This document shows, one piece after another, positions 26,788-35,828 of a DNA stretch of 64,000 nt. Source of the stretch: Algibacter miyuki (lineage in GTDB: Bacteria > Bacteroidota > Bacteroidia > Flavobacteriales > Flavobacteriaceae); contig NZ_JAUFQP010000010.1 in assembly GCF_030409805.1 (NCBI RefSeq), forward strand, positions 625,001 to 689,000. Direction: 5' to 3'. The first letter of the stretch is position 1. The number at the start of each line of letters is the position of its first letter. The notes under the pieces are model-generated. The model was not told where the DNA came from. It was given only the letters and a program-made list of their open reading frames with translations, and made no database searches. The translations under genes and the position numbers were made by a program.

Positions 26788-28068
26788 TTATTTACGTCTA
26801 TCAGTACTACGTTTTGGTCTTCTAGAATTACTACTTTTATTAGAGCTTTTACTAGAATTCCCTGATTTATTAGACGGTCTAGAATTTCTGTTCTGGCGAC
26901 CTTGCCCTTGCTTAATTGGTTGCGTAGACGCATTTGGATCTGGTTCAAAACCTTCCAATACTTCAACCGGAAGTTTATTACCTATAAGCTTTTCAATATC
27001 TCTTAAAAACGTTGTTTCATCTGCACTTACCAAGGATAATGCGACTCCATTTGCCCCTGCTCTACCTGTTCTACCAATACGGTGAACGTAATCTTCAGGA
27101 ATATTTGGAATTTCAAAATTGATAACATGTGGTAATAATGGAATATCCAATCCACGCGCTGCAATATCAGTAGCTACTAACACACGAATGCGTCCACTTT
27201 TAAAACCGGCTAACGCTTTTGTACGAGCTCCTTGACTTTTATTTCCATGAATAGCTGCCGCCGAAATACCCGCTTTATCCAGTTTTTCACATAGTTTATT
27301 AGCCCCATGTTTAGTACGTCCAAAAACTAAAACTTGTTTCCAGTTTCCATCAGAAATTAACTTAATAATTAATGGCGTTTTTAAACCTTTAGCCACACGA
27401 TATACTTTTTGAGTAATCGCTTCAACTGCTGTATTTTCTGGTGTGGCTTCCACCTGCACCGGGTTATTTAAAATCCCATGCGCTAATTTTTTAATATCTT
27501 TAGAAAACGTGGCCGAAAACATTAAGTTTTGGCGTTTTTCTGGCATCGATTTAATAACCTTTTCGATGTCGCGTAAAAACCCCATATCAAGCATTCTATC
27601 AGCTTCATCTAAAACAAAAATTTCGACACGTTTAAGTGACAATAATCCTTGGTTTTGTAAATCTAATAAACGTCCCGGAGTGGCTACTAAAACATCAATA
27701 CCTTGACGAAGCGTTGCTACTTGTGGTTTCTGGTTTACACCACCAAAAATAACTGCACTACGTAAATTTAAAAACTCACTATATTCTCTAACATTCGCAT
27801 AAACTTGCGCTGCTAACTCACGTGTTGGTGTTAAAATTAAAGCACGAATTGGTCTGAATTTATCCTTCGGATTTTCAGATAAAATATGTAAAAGCGGTAA
27901 TGTAAAACCTGCTGTTTTCCCTGTTCCTGTTTGTGCCGAAGCTAAAACATCGTGCCCCTCTAAAACTGGAGGAATGGCTTTTTCTTGAATTGGACTTGGG
28001 GTAGTGTATCCTTTTTTGCTAATCGCTTTTAGCAAGGCTTCGGATAAGCCTAAAGATTGAAATGACAT
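26788..28068 (-). CDS. DEAD-box RNA helicase, RhlE type
   Basis: 426 residues with all RecA-like helicase motifs: Q motif ([10 protein letters not shown]), I AQTGTGKT (Lys51), Ia PTRELAAQV, Ib [40 protein letters not shown] and [12 protein letters not shown]. The C-terminal tail (about 388-426) is basic and low-complexity, rich in Asn, Ser, Lys and Arg, as in the RNA-binding tails of RhlE proteins. It unwinds structured RNA in ribosome assembly or decay. It leads a three-gene minus-strand operon with two small proteins. Confidence 0.95.
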   Translation of the reverse strand: MSFQSLGLSEALLKAISKKGYTTPSPIQEKAIPPVLEGHDVLASAQTGTGKTAGFTLPLLHILSENPKDKFRPIRALILTPTRELAAQVYANVREYSEFLNLRSAVIFGGVNQKPQVATLRQGIDVLVATPGRLLDLQNQGLLSLKRVEIFVLDEADRMLDMGFLRDIEKVIKSMPEKRQNLMFSATFSKDIKKLAHGILNNPVQVEATPENTAVEAITQKVYRVAKGLKTPLIIKLISDGNWKQVLVFGRTKHGANKLCEKLDKAGISAAAIHGNKSQGARTKALAGFKSGRIRVLVATDIAARGLDIPLLPHVINFEIPNIPEDYVHRIGRTGRAGANGVALSLVSADETTFLRDIEKLIGNKLPVEVLEGFEPDPNASTQPIKQGQGRQNRNSRPSNKSGNSSKSSNKSSNSRRPKRSTDRRK

Positions 28069-28149
28069 AAAAATTGTTTAGTAAAGCTCTTTATTCGAGC
28101 TGTTGAGATGACAATTTATGTAGTAAACACCATCTCTTATATTAAGTTG

Positions 28150-28157
28150 CAAAGGTA
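28150..28157 (-). promoter_or_regulatory. Putative -7 element of the helicase operon
   Basis: On the minus strand TACCTTTG matches TAnnTTTG, about 82 bp upstream of the helicase start. A -33 TTG is not evident. Confidence 0.45.
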
Positions 28158-28246
28158 CGTTTAATTTTTTCGATGTTAGTTTAATTCTTTATTTTAAAGC
28201 AAAAACGAGTAACTTCGTCGTAAATTTTTTAAAAATTCAATACTCT

Positions 28247-30103
28247 ATGAAAAAGACCCTACTCCTATTCGCCAGCTTAGTGCTTTTATTTGCTAGCTGC
28301 CAAAACACTCCAAAAACAGCAGTTATAAACCATTATATTGAAGAACCTCACTCATTTTCTCAACCCAACAAAGCCGTTGTAACGCATTTGGATTTAGATA
28401 TTAAAGTCGATTTTGAAACGGAAATCATCACAGGAACGGCATCTTACTTAATCACCAATAATAATGCTTCGGAAATTATCCTGGATTCTAAATTTTTAGA
28501 AATTGAAAACGTGCAAGCCGATGGTATCGATACTAATTTCTCTTTAGACACATTTGACCAGCAACTCGGAAATGCATTAAAAATAGCTATTAAACCCGAA
28601 ACCAAGCGTATTAGCGTTTCATACAAAACCACCAACAAAACAGAAGCCTTACAATGGTTAAAACCTCAACAAACGGCCGATAAAGAGCAACCATTTCTAT
28701 TTACACAAGGTCAGGCAATTTTAACACGAACATGGATTCCTATTCAAGATAGTCCGCAAATTAGATTAACCTACAACGCCACCGTTTCAGTGCCTGCTCA
28801 ACTTATGGCCGTTATGAGTGCTGAAAACCCAAAAGAAAAAACCGAAAACGGCGTTTACAGCTTTAAAATGAAACAACCTATTTCACCTTACCTAATAGCC
28901 CTTGCTGTTGGTGATATTGCTTATAAACCCATTAGCAATCGTACTGGTGTTTATGCTGAAAAATCGATGCTTGAAGCTGTATATAATGAGTTTTCAGATA
29001 TGGAAAACATGGTCGCTTCCGCAGAAAAACTTTACGGCACTTACGCTTGGGAACAATTCGACGTTATTGTTTTACCACCAAGTTTCCCGTTCGGCGGCAT
29101 GGAAAACCCACGTTTAACCTTTGCAACACCAACCGTAATTGCAGGCGATAAAAGTTTAACCTCGCTTGTGGCTCACGAATTGGCACATTCTTGGTCGGGA
29201 AACCTAGTAACCAACGCCACATGGGACGATTTTTGGCTTAACGAAGGTTTTACTGTTTATTTTGAAATGCGCATTATGGAAGCCCTTTACGGAAAAGATC
29301 GTGCGAATATGTTAGCCCGTATTGGCAGACAAGATTTAGAAGAAGAATTAGCAGGTTTTAAAGATACGCCTAACGATACCAAATTAAAATTAAACCTTGA
29401 CGGAAGAAATCCCGACGACGGCATGAACAGTATTGCTTATGATAAAGGCTATCTATTTTTAAGAACTTTAGAAGAAACTGTGGGACGCGAAAACTTTGAT
29501 GTTTTTCTAAAAAACTACTTTAATTCAAATGCATTTTCAACGATTACGACGGAAAAATTCATCACTTATTTAAATGAAAATTTACTCGAAAAACACCAAA
29601 TCTCTTTCAATACTGAAGCATGGATTTACGAACCTGGAATTCCAGAAAACCAATCCATTATTGTTTCTGATAAGTTTGAACAGGTTGAGAAAACCGTTGC
29701 AGAATTTGTAAAAACAAACAGCATTGATAAAACTATTACTAAAACTTGGACGCCACAAGAATGGGTGCATTTTGTTCGTAATTTCCCAGAAGACATGTCG
29801 GCAGCACAAATGAAAATACTGGATAATACTTTCGATTTAACACATTCCAAGAACTCCTATATTGCTATGGTTTGGTACGAGCAATCTATAAATCATGATT
29901 ATCACAGCAACGATGTTGATGCTCAAATTGAAGCTTTTTTGATAAAAGTAGGACGTCGTTGGTATGTTTCAACTATTTACAAAGCCTTTAAAGGAAATAA
30001 CAAAACAGACGTTGCTTTAGAAATTTATAAAAAAGCACGGGAAAATTATCATTCGGTAACAACAAATACAATTGATGCTATGCTAGGTTATAACCCTGAA
30101 TAA
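28247..30103 (+). CDS. M1-family metallopeptidase (leukotriene A4 hydrolase/aminopeptidase type), lipoprotein
   Basis: 618 residues. The lipoprotein signal ends LFASC (Cys19). The catalytic domain has the exopeptidase motif FGGMEN and the zinc site HELAH (His310, Glu311, His314) with the third ligand Glu333 in LNEGF, an exact HExxH-x18-E spacing. A C-terminal helical domain of the LTA4H type follows (about 470-618). It should remove N-terminal residues from peptides at the cell envelope. The divergent minus-strand helicase operon is upstream; a strong terminator follows at 30133. Confidence 0.95.
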   Translation: MKKTLLLFASLVLLFASCQNTPKTAVINHYIEEPHSFSQPNKAVVTHLDLDIKVDFETEIITGTASYLITNNNASEIILDSKFLEIENVQADGIDTNFSLDTFDQQLGNALKIAIKPETKRISVSYKTTNKTEALQWLKPQQTADKEQPFLFTQGQAILTRTWIPIQDSPQIRLTYNATVSVPAQLMAVMSAENPKEKTENGVYSFKMKQPISPYLIALAVGDIAYKPISNRTGVYAEKSMLEAVYNEFSDMENMVASAEKLYGTYAWEQFDVIVLPPSFPFGGMENPRLTFATPTVIAGDKSLTSLVAHELAHSWSGNLVTNATWDDFWLNEGFTVYFEMRIMEALYGKDRANMLARIGRQDLEEELAGFKDTPNDTKLKLNLDGRNPDDGMNSIAYDKGYLFLRTLEETVGRENFDVFLKNYFNSNAFSTITTEKFITYLNENLLEKHQISFNTEAWIYEPGIPENQSIIVSDKFEQVEKTVAEFVKTNSIDKTITKTWTPQEWVHFVRNFPEDMSAAQMKILDNTFDLTHSKNSYIAMVWYEQSINHDYHSNDVDAQIEAFLIKVGRRWYVSTIYKAFKGNNKTDVALEIYKKARENYHSVTTNTIDAMLGYNPE

Positions 30104-30132
30104 TTTTCAATTTAAAACTTAATTCTATTCAT

Positions 30133-30171
30133 AAAAAAGCCCCGTTTATTAAAAATAAACGGGGCTTTTTT
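30133..30171. terminator. Bidirectional terminator between convergent genes
   Basis: The stem AAAAAAGCCCCGTTTATT / AATAAACGGGGCTTTTTT has a short AAA loop and T-runs on both strands. It serves the M1 peptidase gene on the plus strand and the UDG-like gene on the minus strand. Confidence 0.92.
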
Positions 30172-30188
30172 AATTCGCTTAAATCACA

Positions 30189-30863
30189 TCAGAAAAACTC
30201 TCTATACTGCATTACTCGAAAATCGAAGGTGTTAAATTCCGGGTTACTTGCTTTCAACTGTTTATAAAGCGGCATACTACCAATAGCCCTATTTGCAGAA
30301 CCTGAAGACGATGTTAAGGATACTGTTTTAATAATCCTTGGTGCATCGGATACCGACTCAACAGGCATTTTAAATTCATGAATTCGTGGCACTTCATTTA
30401 AAACAACGTCCAATTTCAGGTTATAGTTTTTAATGTGTTTTCTAAAAAAATATTCAGGTCCATTTTTACTATTTCCGCCAGTAAATAACAACGTATCAAT
30501 ATTCGGATATTGTTTTAAATAACCAATAATATCACGAAGTTCTATATTTTTCATTCCTAAATCGGAAGCATCAATTTTATCGCGTTCGCAACTATTTACA
30601 ATATCACAAACTCCAATTTTATGCTGAATAAAAAACGCCTTACGTTCAGCTATAGCTTCTTGTGAATTATCAAAACGCAAGTTCAAATTATGAATTTTAT
30701 CAATATACAACCATAACGAATTGTAATAACTCCCATAACAAAAATCGACATCCTTTTCTAAAAGCTTGCCCGTTGAAAACCGAGGAGGCGGCAATGTACC
30801 TACAATTAATTTTGTAGTATCCTCATTAATAAACGGTTGGTATGGATGCTGATGTTTAAACAC
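30189..30863 (-). CDS. Uracil-DNA glycosylase-superfamily protein
   Basis: 224 residues. The N-terminal LIVGTLPPPRFSTG block, the FCYGSYYNSLW region, CDIVNSCERD and the LLFTGGNSKNG strand resemble the mismatch-uracil glycosylase-like branch found in Bacteroidota. The canonical catalytic motifs of family 1 enzymes (GQDPYH, HPSPLS) are absent, so the base specificity is not predictable. It is expected to act in DNA repair in the cytoplasm. It is a single minus-strand gene, convergent with the M1 peptidase gene. Confidence 0.75.
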   Translation of the reverse strand: MFKHQHPYQPFINEDTTKLIVGTLPPPRFSTGKLLEKDVDFCYGSYYNSLWLYIDKIHNLNLRFDNSQEAIAERKAFFIQHKIGVCDIVNSCERDKIDASDLGMKNIELRDIIGYLKQYPNIDTLLFTGGNSKNGPEYFFRKHIKNYNLKLDVVLNEVPRIHEFKMPVESVSDAPRIIKTVSLTSSSGSANRAIGSMPLYKQLKASNPEFNTFDFRVMQYREFF

Positions 30864-30926
30864 GTTTTACTTGGTTTTTAAGCTAAAATTCAATACCTTA
30901 TTTGTAATAAAAAAACATATTCTACA

Positions 30927-31061
30927 ATGGGAAAAGGAGACAAAAAAACAAAACGCGGAAAAATAAACAGAGGTACTTTTGGTGCACGCCGACCACGAAT
31001 AAAAAAGCGGCCCTCTATTGAAAACAAACTTGATATTAGCAAGAAGGCTAAAATAAAATAG
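30927..31061 (+). CDS. 30S ribosomal protein THX
   Basis: 44 residues, very basic. The start MGKGDKKTKRGK and the segment RGTFGARRPR match the bTHX family, a small protein lodged in the head of the 30S subunit in Thermus and widespread in Bacteroidota. The C-terminal extension (SIENKLDISKKAKIK) is longer than the Thermus form, which is normal for flavobacteria. It lies between two minus-strand genes and reads in the opposite direction. No independent promoter was identified. Confidence 0.9.
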   Translation: MGKGDKKTKRGKINRGTFGARRPRIKKRPSIENKLDISKKAKIK

Positions 31062-31064
31062 TGA

Positions 31065-31790
31065 TTATGCTATTTGCGACAGTAATTTTTCGGCTTTAGA
31101 CACGGCAAATCGATACAGTTTTCTGTTGGGCTTTGTCATGTGTTGGGCTTCTTTTTGAATCTCTTCCAAAATAGTTTTAGCATCTTCATTTTTGTTTCTA
31201 CTGATATAGAATTCTGCTAAAACCACACGTTCATCATAAAAAGAATATCGAATATCTATTTGTTTCAAGTTGAATTCTGCAGCTTCAAAATCGCCTAATT
31301 TCTCGTATGCTAAACCACAAATAAATTGGGTTTTAGATTGCTTATATTCTACTTTATCTTTTATTTTATCTGCAAAAACTACGGCATTGTTGTAATCTTT
31401 ATTCAGGAAATAGGCTTCCACTAATTTACTATTCACGTAAAAATCGTTTTCGTAACCATCGTTAAGCGTCATTAAATAATGAGATAAAGCATTCTTATAA
31501 TCTTTATTTTCTAATTGTGCATCGGCAAGATTTACTCTGTTTTGGTACGATTCTGAAAATTCCAACTTGCTTTCTAAGTCTTTAATTTTCTTCGTCGGAT
31601 TTATAATATGCGTAATCTCACTCGTTAATTTTTGGGCATCGCGTTTGTTATAAACCTGGGTTAACAAATAAATAATACATCCAATTACAGGCACAAAGAA
31701 AATTAGAAACACCCAATAATACGAGTTTCTGTTTTTGTAAATGTGATATACACAAAACACTTGAAACGCCACAATAAGGTAATAATACAT
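31065..31790 (-). CDS. Membrane-anchored TPR protein
   Basis: 241 residues. Two membrane helices at the N-terminus (about 2-18 and 26-45) carry the YYWVFLIFFVPVIGCIIYLL pattern of the phospholipase D N-terminal-type helical hairpin. After it come a short coiled segment and TPR-like helices (about 80-235), with recurring A-x-Y and ALSHYL-type motifs. It is probably a cytoplasmic-face scaffold; no enzyme motif is visible. It ends 3 bp from the THX gene stop on the other strand, so the two are tightly convergent. Confidence 0.8.
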   Translation of the reverse strand: MYYYLIVAFQVFCVYHIYKNRNSYYWVFLIFFVPVIGCIIYLLTQVYNKRDAQKLTSEITHIINPTKKIKDLESKLEFSESYQNRVNLADAQLENKDYKNALSHYLMTLNDGYENDFYVNSKLVEAYFLNKDYNNAVVFADKIKDKVEYKQSKTQFICGLAYEKLGDFEAAEFNLKQIDIRYSFYDERVVLAEFYISRNKNEDAKTILEEIQKEAQHMTKPNRKLYRFAVSKAEKLLSQIA

Positions 31791-31864
31791 TGATAAATTT
31801 GTGTTTTAGTTTGTGCTCGAATTTAAGATTTTCAATTTAAAACCTTATAAAAACAACGTTAATT

Positions 31865-32623
31865 TTAACGCGTAAAAATCAAGTCGTTTTCTTTAGACAT
31901 TTCTTCACTAAAACCATAACCACCGTAATTAAACCCTTTTAAATCGTCTATAGTTTTAGCATCGGTATCAATAATATAACGTGCCATTAACCCGCGCGCT
32001 TCTTTAGCGTAAAACGAGATTATTTTGTATTGTCCGTTTTTAAATTCTTTAAAGTTAGCGGTTACTACGGGTACTTTCAATTCTTTTTTATCGATGGCTT
32101 TAAAGTACTCGTTACTTGCTAAGTTTAAAAAGATTTCATCGTCTTCTAATTCTTCATTTAAGGCTTTTACAATGTCCTTTTTCCAGAATTCATATAAGTT
32201 TTTTTTGGTTCCTACAGGCATTTTTGTGCCCATTTCTAAACGGTAAGGTTGTATTAAATCGGTTGGTTTTAAAACGCCATATAATCCCGAAAGAATTCTT
32301 ACGGTACTTTGTAATAGTTCTGTTTTTTCCTCGGGGATATTGTAAGCATCTAAGCCTCGATATACATCGCCATTGAAAGCATATACGGCTGGTCGGGCAT
32401 TTTCTGGAGTAAATGGCAATGTCCAATCTTGATTACGGTCGTGGTTTAACTGCCCCAAAGCATCAGAAATACTCATGAGTTTTGATAGATCTTTTGCCGA
32501 TTTCTTTTTAAGCACCTTATTTAAACGTTCGGCTTGTTTTAAAAACGAACCTTGGGTGTGTACGTTATTTGGTAATTCGGTTTCTAAATCGAGTGATTTT
32601 GCTGGAGATATAACTAATTTCAT
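31865..32623 (-). CDS. yaaA: YaaA-family peroxide-stress protein
   Basis: 252 residues, matching the full YaaA/DUF328 length. Signature segments include LVISPAKSLD at the start, SDALGQLNHDRNQDW, RPAVYAFNGDVYRGLDA, LSGLYGVLKPTDLIQPYRLEMG and FKEFKNGQYKIISFYAKEARGLMARYI. In E. coli YaaA reduces intracellular iron-driven damage under H2O2; later work gave it a DNA-binding fold. It is likely a single-gene transcript followed by a TPR membrane protein. Confidence 0.94.
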   Translation of the reverse strand: MKLVISPAKSLDLETELPNNVHTQGSFLKQAERLNKVLKKKSAKDLSKLMSISDALGQLNHDRNQDWTLPFTPENARPAVYAFNGDVYRGLDAYNIPEEKTELLQSTVRILSGLYGVLKPTDLIQPYRLEMGTKMPVGTKKNLYEFWKKDIVKALNEELEDDEIFLNLASNEYFKAIDKKELKVPVVTANFKEFKNGQYKIISFYAKEARGLMARYIIDTDAKTIDDLKGFNYGGYGFSEEMSKENDLIFTR

Positions 32624-32685
32624 CTTTATATTTTTAATGCCCCAAAAGGGTTGGTATTTATGTTTTACTATTTTTTTTGAGACCT

Positions 32686-33354
32686 CTAAATTACAATATT
32701 TCTATTAGTCGGGATAACTTCATTGTTTATAAAACTAAAGTTGTAATCTCCTTTAACTATAAAATCGGCCGTATGCGGAACCTCTTGCGTGGGATGCCAT
32801 GTTTTAACGGTTTTATTAATTAAAATGAATAAGCCTTCGTGGTTTCCTAAAGCACAAAACCGATTAAAATCGCCATCGAAAACAGGAATTGATTTTATGT
32901 TTGAAATGGATTGGAACACGGTTTTTATATCTTCGGTTGGCAAGCCTATTTCACTTATTGATAGGATGCTTTTTGATGAAAACGCTTCTGAACTTATTTG
33001 GTTTAAATCGGCCCGAGCAATAAACTCAACAATATTATTATCGGCATCGTAAAAATAGATAGCTTTTGCATTCCACTTTTCGAAGTTTGAAATTTGCTGA
33101 TCACCATCGGGTAAAATAACTACCCGTTTTTGAAGCCACAATAAGGCTTCTTCTACTTTGTTTGATGGTATATTAAATGCAAAATGTGCGGGTTTAACCG
33201 ATTGTTTAAATTGAAAACTCAACATACCATCTCCCGTTTTAAAGGTCACTTTTTCTTTGGAATCTAACAGTATATTGAAACCTAAAACATTTTTATAAAA
33301 CTGCTTTTGTTTTTCAATTTGATTTGTAAATAGGGTGAGTTCCTTAATTTTCAT
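32686..33354 (-). CDS. VOC-superfamily protein (glyoxalase-like)
   Basis: 222 residues. The N-terminal VOC module has ELTLFTNQIEKQKQFYKNVLGF and the metal/ligand-site segment KAIYFYDADNNIVEFIAR. The C-terminal half (about 120-222) looks like a second, diverged VOC-type module (SEIGLPTEDIKTVFQSI). Such tandem domains occur in dioxygenases, glyoxalases and antibiotic-resistance proteins; the substrate here is unknown. The conserved ligands in the second half are not obvious, so a non-enzymatic role is possible. It precedes the repeat at 33487-33664. Confidence 0.82.
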   Translation of the reverse strand: MKIKELTLFTNQIEKQKQFYKNVLGFNILLDSKEKVTFKTGDGMLSFQFKQSVKPAHFAFNIPSNKVEEALLWLQKRVVILPDGDQQISNFEKWNAKAIYFYDADNNIVEFIARADLNQISSEAFSSKSILSISEIGLPTEDIKTVFQSISNIKSIPVFDGDFNRFCALGNHEGLFILINKTVKTWHPTQEVPHTADFIVKGDYNFSFINNEVIPTNRNIVI

Positions 33355-33486
33355 ACTTCAAAAGTAATAGATAAAACTAATACCTTAAGCATGTTTTAAA
33401 TGATAAAACCTATTTCAATATAAAAAGATGTTATGGAAGATTATTGGTAACGAATCACTTTTTGAGTGCTAATTTTAGCGGATATA

Positions 33487-33664
33487 CCCGCGTTAGGGAT
33501 TGATGCGGCATCCTTTTTTTTTGATTGAAAACCTTAAACTAGACGTTAAAAACTAGCTTCATTTTTATGCTAAAGCTCACAAATACGTACACAATCTAAA
33601 AAAAGATATAGCGGAAAGCCCGACCACCGCTAAGCTATTAAAAGCTTGGCGGTGGTAACGCCCC
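33487..33664 (-). repeat. Interspersed repeat, copy A (structured, about 178 bp)
   Basis: Two blocks are shared with copy B (48067-48214). The left block, 33 identical bases starting CCCGCGTTAGGGATTG and ending in a T-run, is at 33487-33519. The right block, about 27 identical bases starting in an A-run and containing TATAGCGGAAAGCCCG, is at 33599-33625, followed by a GGTAACGCCC end. The 75-bp core between differs in sequence but not length. Outer ends are imperfectly complementary. In this copy an extra 14-bp hairpin (33623-33636 with 33643-33656) sits in the right arm. It starts right after the symporter gene's stop when read on the minus strand. Confidence 0.75.
33623..33656 (-). repeat. 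14-bp stem-loop within repeat copy A
   Basis: ACCACCGCTAAGCT pairs with AGCTTGGCGGTGGT (13 of 14 Watson-Crick, one wobble) around a 6-nt loop. Copy B has only a short CCCTTGTGG segment here, so the hairpin is a variable part of the element. Confidence 0.75.
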
Positions 33665-33674
33665 AATTTATATG

Positions 33675-35393
33675 TTAATGTGTTGCCTCTCCGGCGCCAC
33701 TTGGAATTCTAATATTTTCTACAATTTCTTGTACATACTCTGGTGGTTCGGGTGTGAATTTCATAATAACAACAGATACTATAAAGTTGATAACCATGGC
33801 TATGGAACCGAAACCTTCGGGCGAAATGCCAAACCACCACTCGGCTTTTGTACCGCCGCCAAACCAGCCAAATTTAAATTTAAGCATGTAAAACAGCATG
33901 GATAAAATACCGACAACCATACCGGCAATAGCGCCTTCTTTGTTCATTTTTTTATAAAAAATACCCAAAATAATGGCTGGAAAAAAGGAGGCTGCTGCCA
34001 GCCCGAAAGCGAGCGCGACGGTTGCTGCTACAAACCCTGGCGGATTGACGCCAAAATAACCTGCGACACAAACAGCTGCTACTGCCGCTAAACGTGCTGC
34101 GATTAATTCGCCTTTTTCGCTAATGTCTGGCTTAATCATTTTCTTGATTAAATCGTGAGATACAGATGCTGAAATAACTAATAACAACCCGGCAGCTGTT
34201 GATAAAGCCGCAGCTAATGCACCCGCAGCTACTAATGCAATTACCCAGTCGGGCAAATTAGCAATCTCTGGATTCGCCAGCACCATAATATCGTTATCGA
34301 CTACAAGTTCGTTTTTATCTTTATCTGCTAAATATTGAATATTGCCATCGTTATTTTTATCGGTAAAGGTGATTAACCCAGTAGTTTCCCATTTTGTAAA
34401 CCATTCCGGCATACTTGAATATGGCTTATTGGATACCGTTTCGATTAAATTAGTTCGAGCAAAAACCGACACGGCTGGTGCTGCGGTATATAAAATAGCG
34501 ATTAATAATAAAGCTAAACCCGCCGATTTTCGAGCATCTTTTACTTTTTTAACGGTGAAAAATCGAACAATAACATGCGGTAATCCTGCTGTACCTACCA
34601 TTAACGCTAATGTAATTGCGAAAATATCGGTTAACGATTTTGTGCCTTCGGTATATTCTGCAAAGCCTAACTCCGTACTTAAACCGTCGAGTTTATCTAG
34701 TAAATACGTTCCTGAACCATCGGCTAATTGGCTACCAAAACCTAATTGAGGAATAGGGTTCCCCGTCATTTGAATAGATATAAAAATGGCTGGTACCATA
34801 AACGCGAAAACAAGCACACAATATTGTGCGACTTGCGTATACGTGATGCCTTTCATACCGCCTAAAACAGCGTAGAATAACACGATAATCATCCCAATGA
34901 TAACACCGGTATTAATATCAACTTCTAAAAAGCGAGAAAACACTAAGCCTACGCCACGCATTTGCCCTGCCACATAAGTAAAGGATACAATAAGTGCGCA
35001 AAACACACCTACGGAACGTGCGGTGTTTGAATAATAACGATCGCCAATAAAATCGGGTACGGTAAACTTTCCGAACTTTCGTAAATAAGGTGCTAATAAT
35101 AAAGCTAAAAGTACGTAACCGCCTGTCCACCCCATTAAATACACAGCACCATCATACCCTGCAAAGGAAATGATACCAGCCATGGAAATGAATGAAGCTG
35201 CACTCATCCAATCGGCTGCTGTGGCCATACCGTTAGCTAGTGGAGATACACCGCCACCGGCTACATAAAATTCTTTGGTTGATCCGGCTCTAGCCCAAAT
35301 GGAAATACCTATATAAAGTGTAAATGTAAGACCTACAATAATGTATGTCCAGTTTTGGACACCTATGCCTGAGAGAAAAAAACTATGCATCAT
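33675..35393 (-). CDS. Sodium:solute symporter, VC_2705/ActP-like large subunit
   Basis: 572 residues and about 13 membrane helices, of the SSS family. Recognisable parts are FYVAGGGVSPLANGMATAADWMSAASFI, GFGSQLADGSG, and the sodium-site region near helix 8. A short periplasmic insertion (KNDGNIQYL-like) is a hallmark of the subfamily that pairs with a DUF4212 protein. Members are annotated for acetate or other short carboxylates, but substrate is not set by sequence alone. It overlaps the DUF4212 gene upstream by 11 bp, so the two subunits are translationally coupled. Confidence 0.93.
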   Translation of the reverse strand: MMHSFFLSGIGVQNWTYIIVGLTFTLYIGISIWARAGSTKEFYVAGGGVSPLANGMATAADWMSAASFISMAGIISFAGYDGAVYLMGWTGGYVLLALLLAPYLRKFGKFTVPDFIGDRYYSNTARSVGVFCALIVSFTYVAGQMRGVGLVFSRFLEVDINTGVIIGMIIVLFYAVLGGMKGITYTQVAQYCVLVFAFMVPAIFISIQMTGNPIPQLGFGSQLADGSGTYLLDKLDGLSTELGFAEYTEGTKSLTDIFAITLALMVGTAGLPHVIVRFFTVKKVKDARKSAGLALLLIAILYTAAPAVSVFARTNLIETVSNKPYSSMPEWFTKWETTGLITFTDKNNDGNIQYLADKDKNELVVDNDIMVLANPEIANLPDWVIALVAAGALAAALSTAAGLLLVISASVSHDLIKKMIKPDISEKGELIAARLAAVAAVCVAGYFGVNPPGFVAATVALAFGLAAASFFPAIILGIFYKKMNKEGAIAGMVVGILSMLFYMLKFKFGWFGGGTKAEWWFGISPEGFGSIAMVINFIVSVVIMKFTPEPPEYVQEIVENIRIPSGAGEATH

Positions 35394-35640
35394 ATCCGTA
35401 TTTTTTATCGAGTTTATTCATTAAACGAACATATACAAATATCAAAACAACAAATACATACATAGAACCTTGTTGTGCAAACCAGAAACCGAGTTTGAAA
35501 CCACCCATTTTAAAATTATTGAGGGCATCTTTAAAAATGATTCCTGCCCCAAAGGACACAATAAACCATATAAATAGTAAAAGGAGAACATATTTTATGT
35601 TCTCCTTCCAGTAGGCTTGCGCCTTTTCTTTGTCTGTCAT
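35383..35640 (-). CDS. DUF4212-family symporter small subunit
   Basis: 85 residues with two membrane helices (about 17-36 and 52-71, the first containing LLLFIWFIVSFGAGIIF). AYWKENIKY at the start and GFWFAQQGSMYVFVVLIFVYVRLMNKLDKKYG at the end match the DUF4212 family, always next to a VC_2705-type sodium:solute symporter. It overlaps the large subunit gene by 11 bp. Its role is structural or regulatory in the complex, as far as known. Confidence 0.93.
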   Translation of the reverse strand: MTDKEKAQAYWKENIKYVLLLLFIWFIVSFGAGIIFKDALNNFKMGGFKLGFWFAQQGSMYVFVVLIFVYVRLMNKLDKKYGYDA

Positions 35641-35828
35641 CTTAAATTTAGTTTAGTTTAGCTGGTAAAGCGGACTGTTAGTATTGGTAAAAAAGTAAAA
35701 TACTTCCAGTTGGTATGGCTAAATTTACATATAAAAATTTAACTATAAAATTAAGTGTTTCAAAAACACTAATAACTCGTTTTTTTAGTTACACATTTTA
35801 ATGTTTTAATCAAAAATGAATACGAACT

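Noticed and set aside
34342..34749. 135-codon frame opposite the sodium:solute symporter gene
   Set aside because: The antisense frame lies wholly inside a convincing membrane-transporter gene and shows only the reflected codon pattern.
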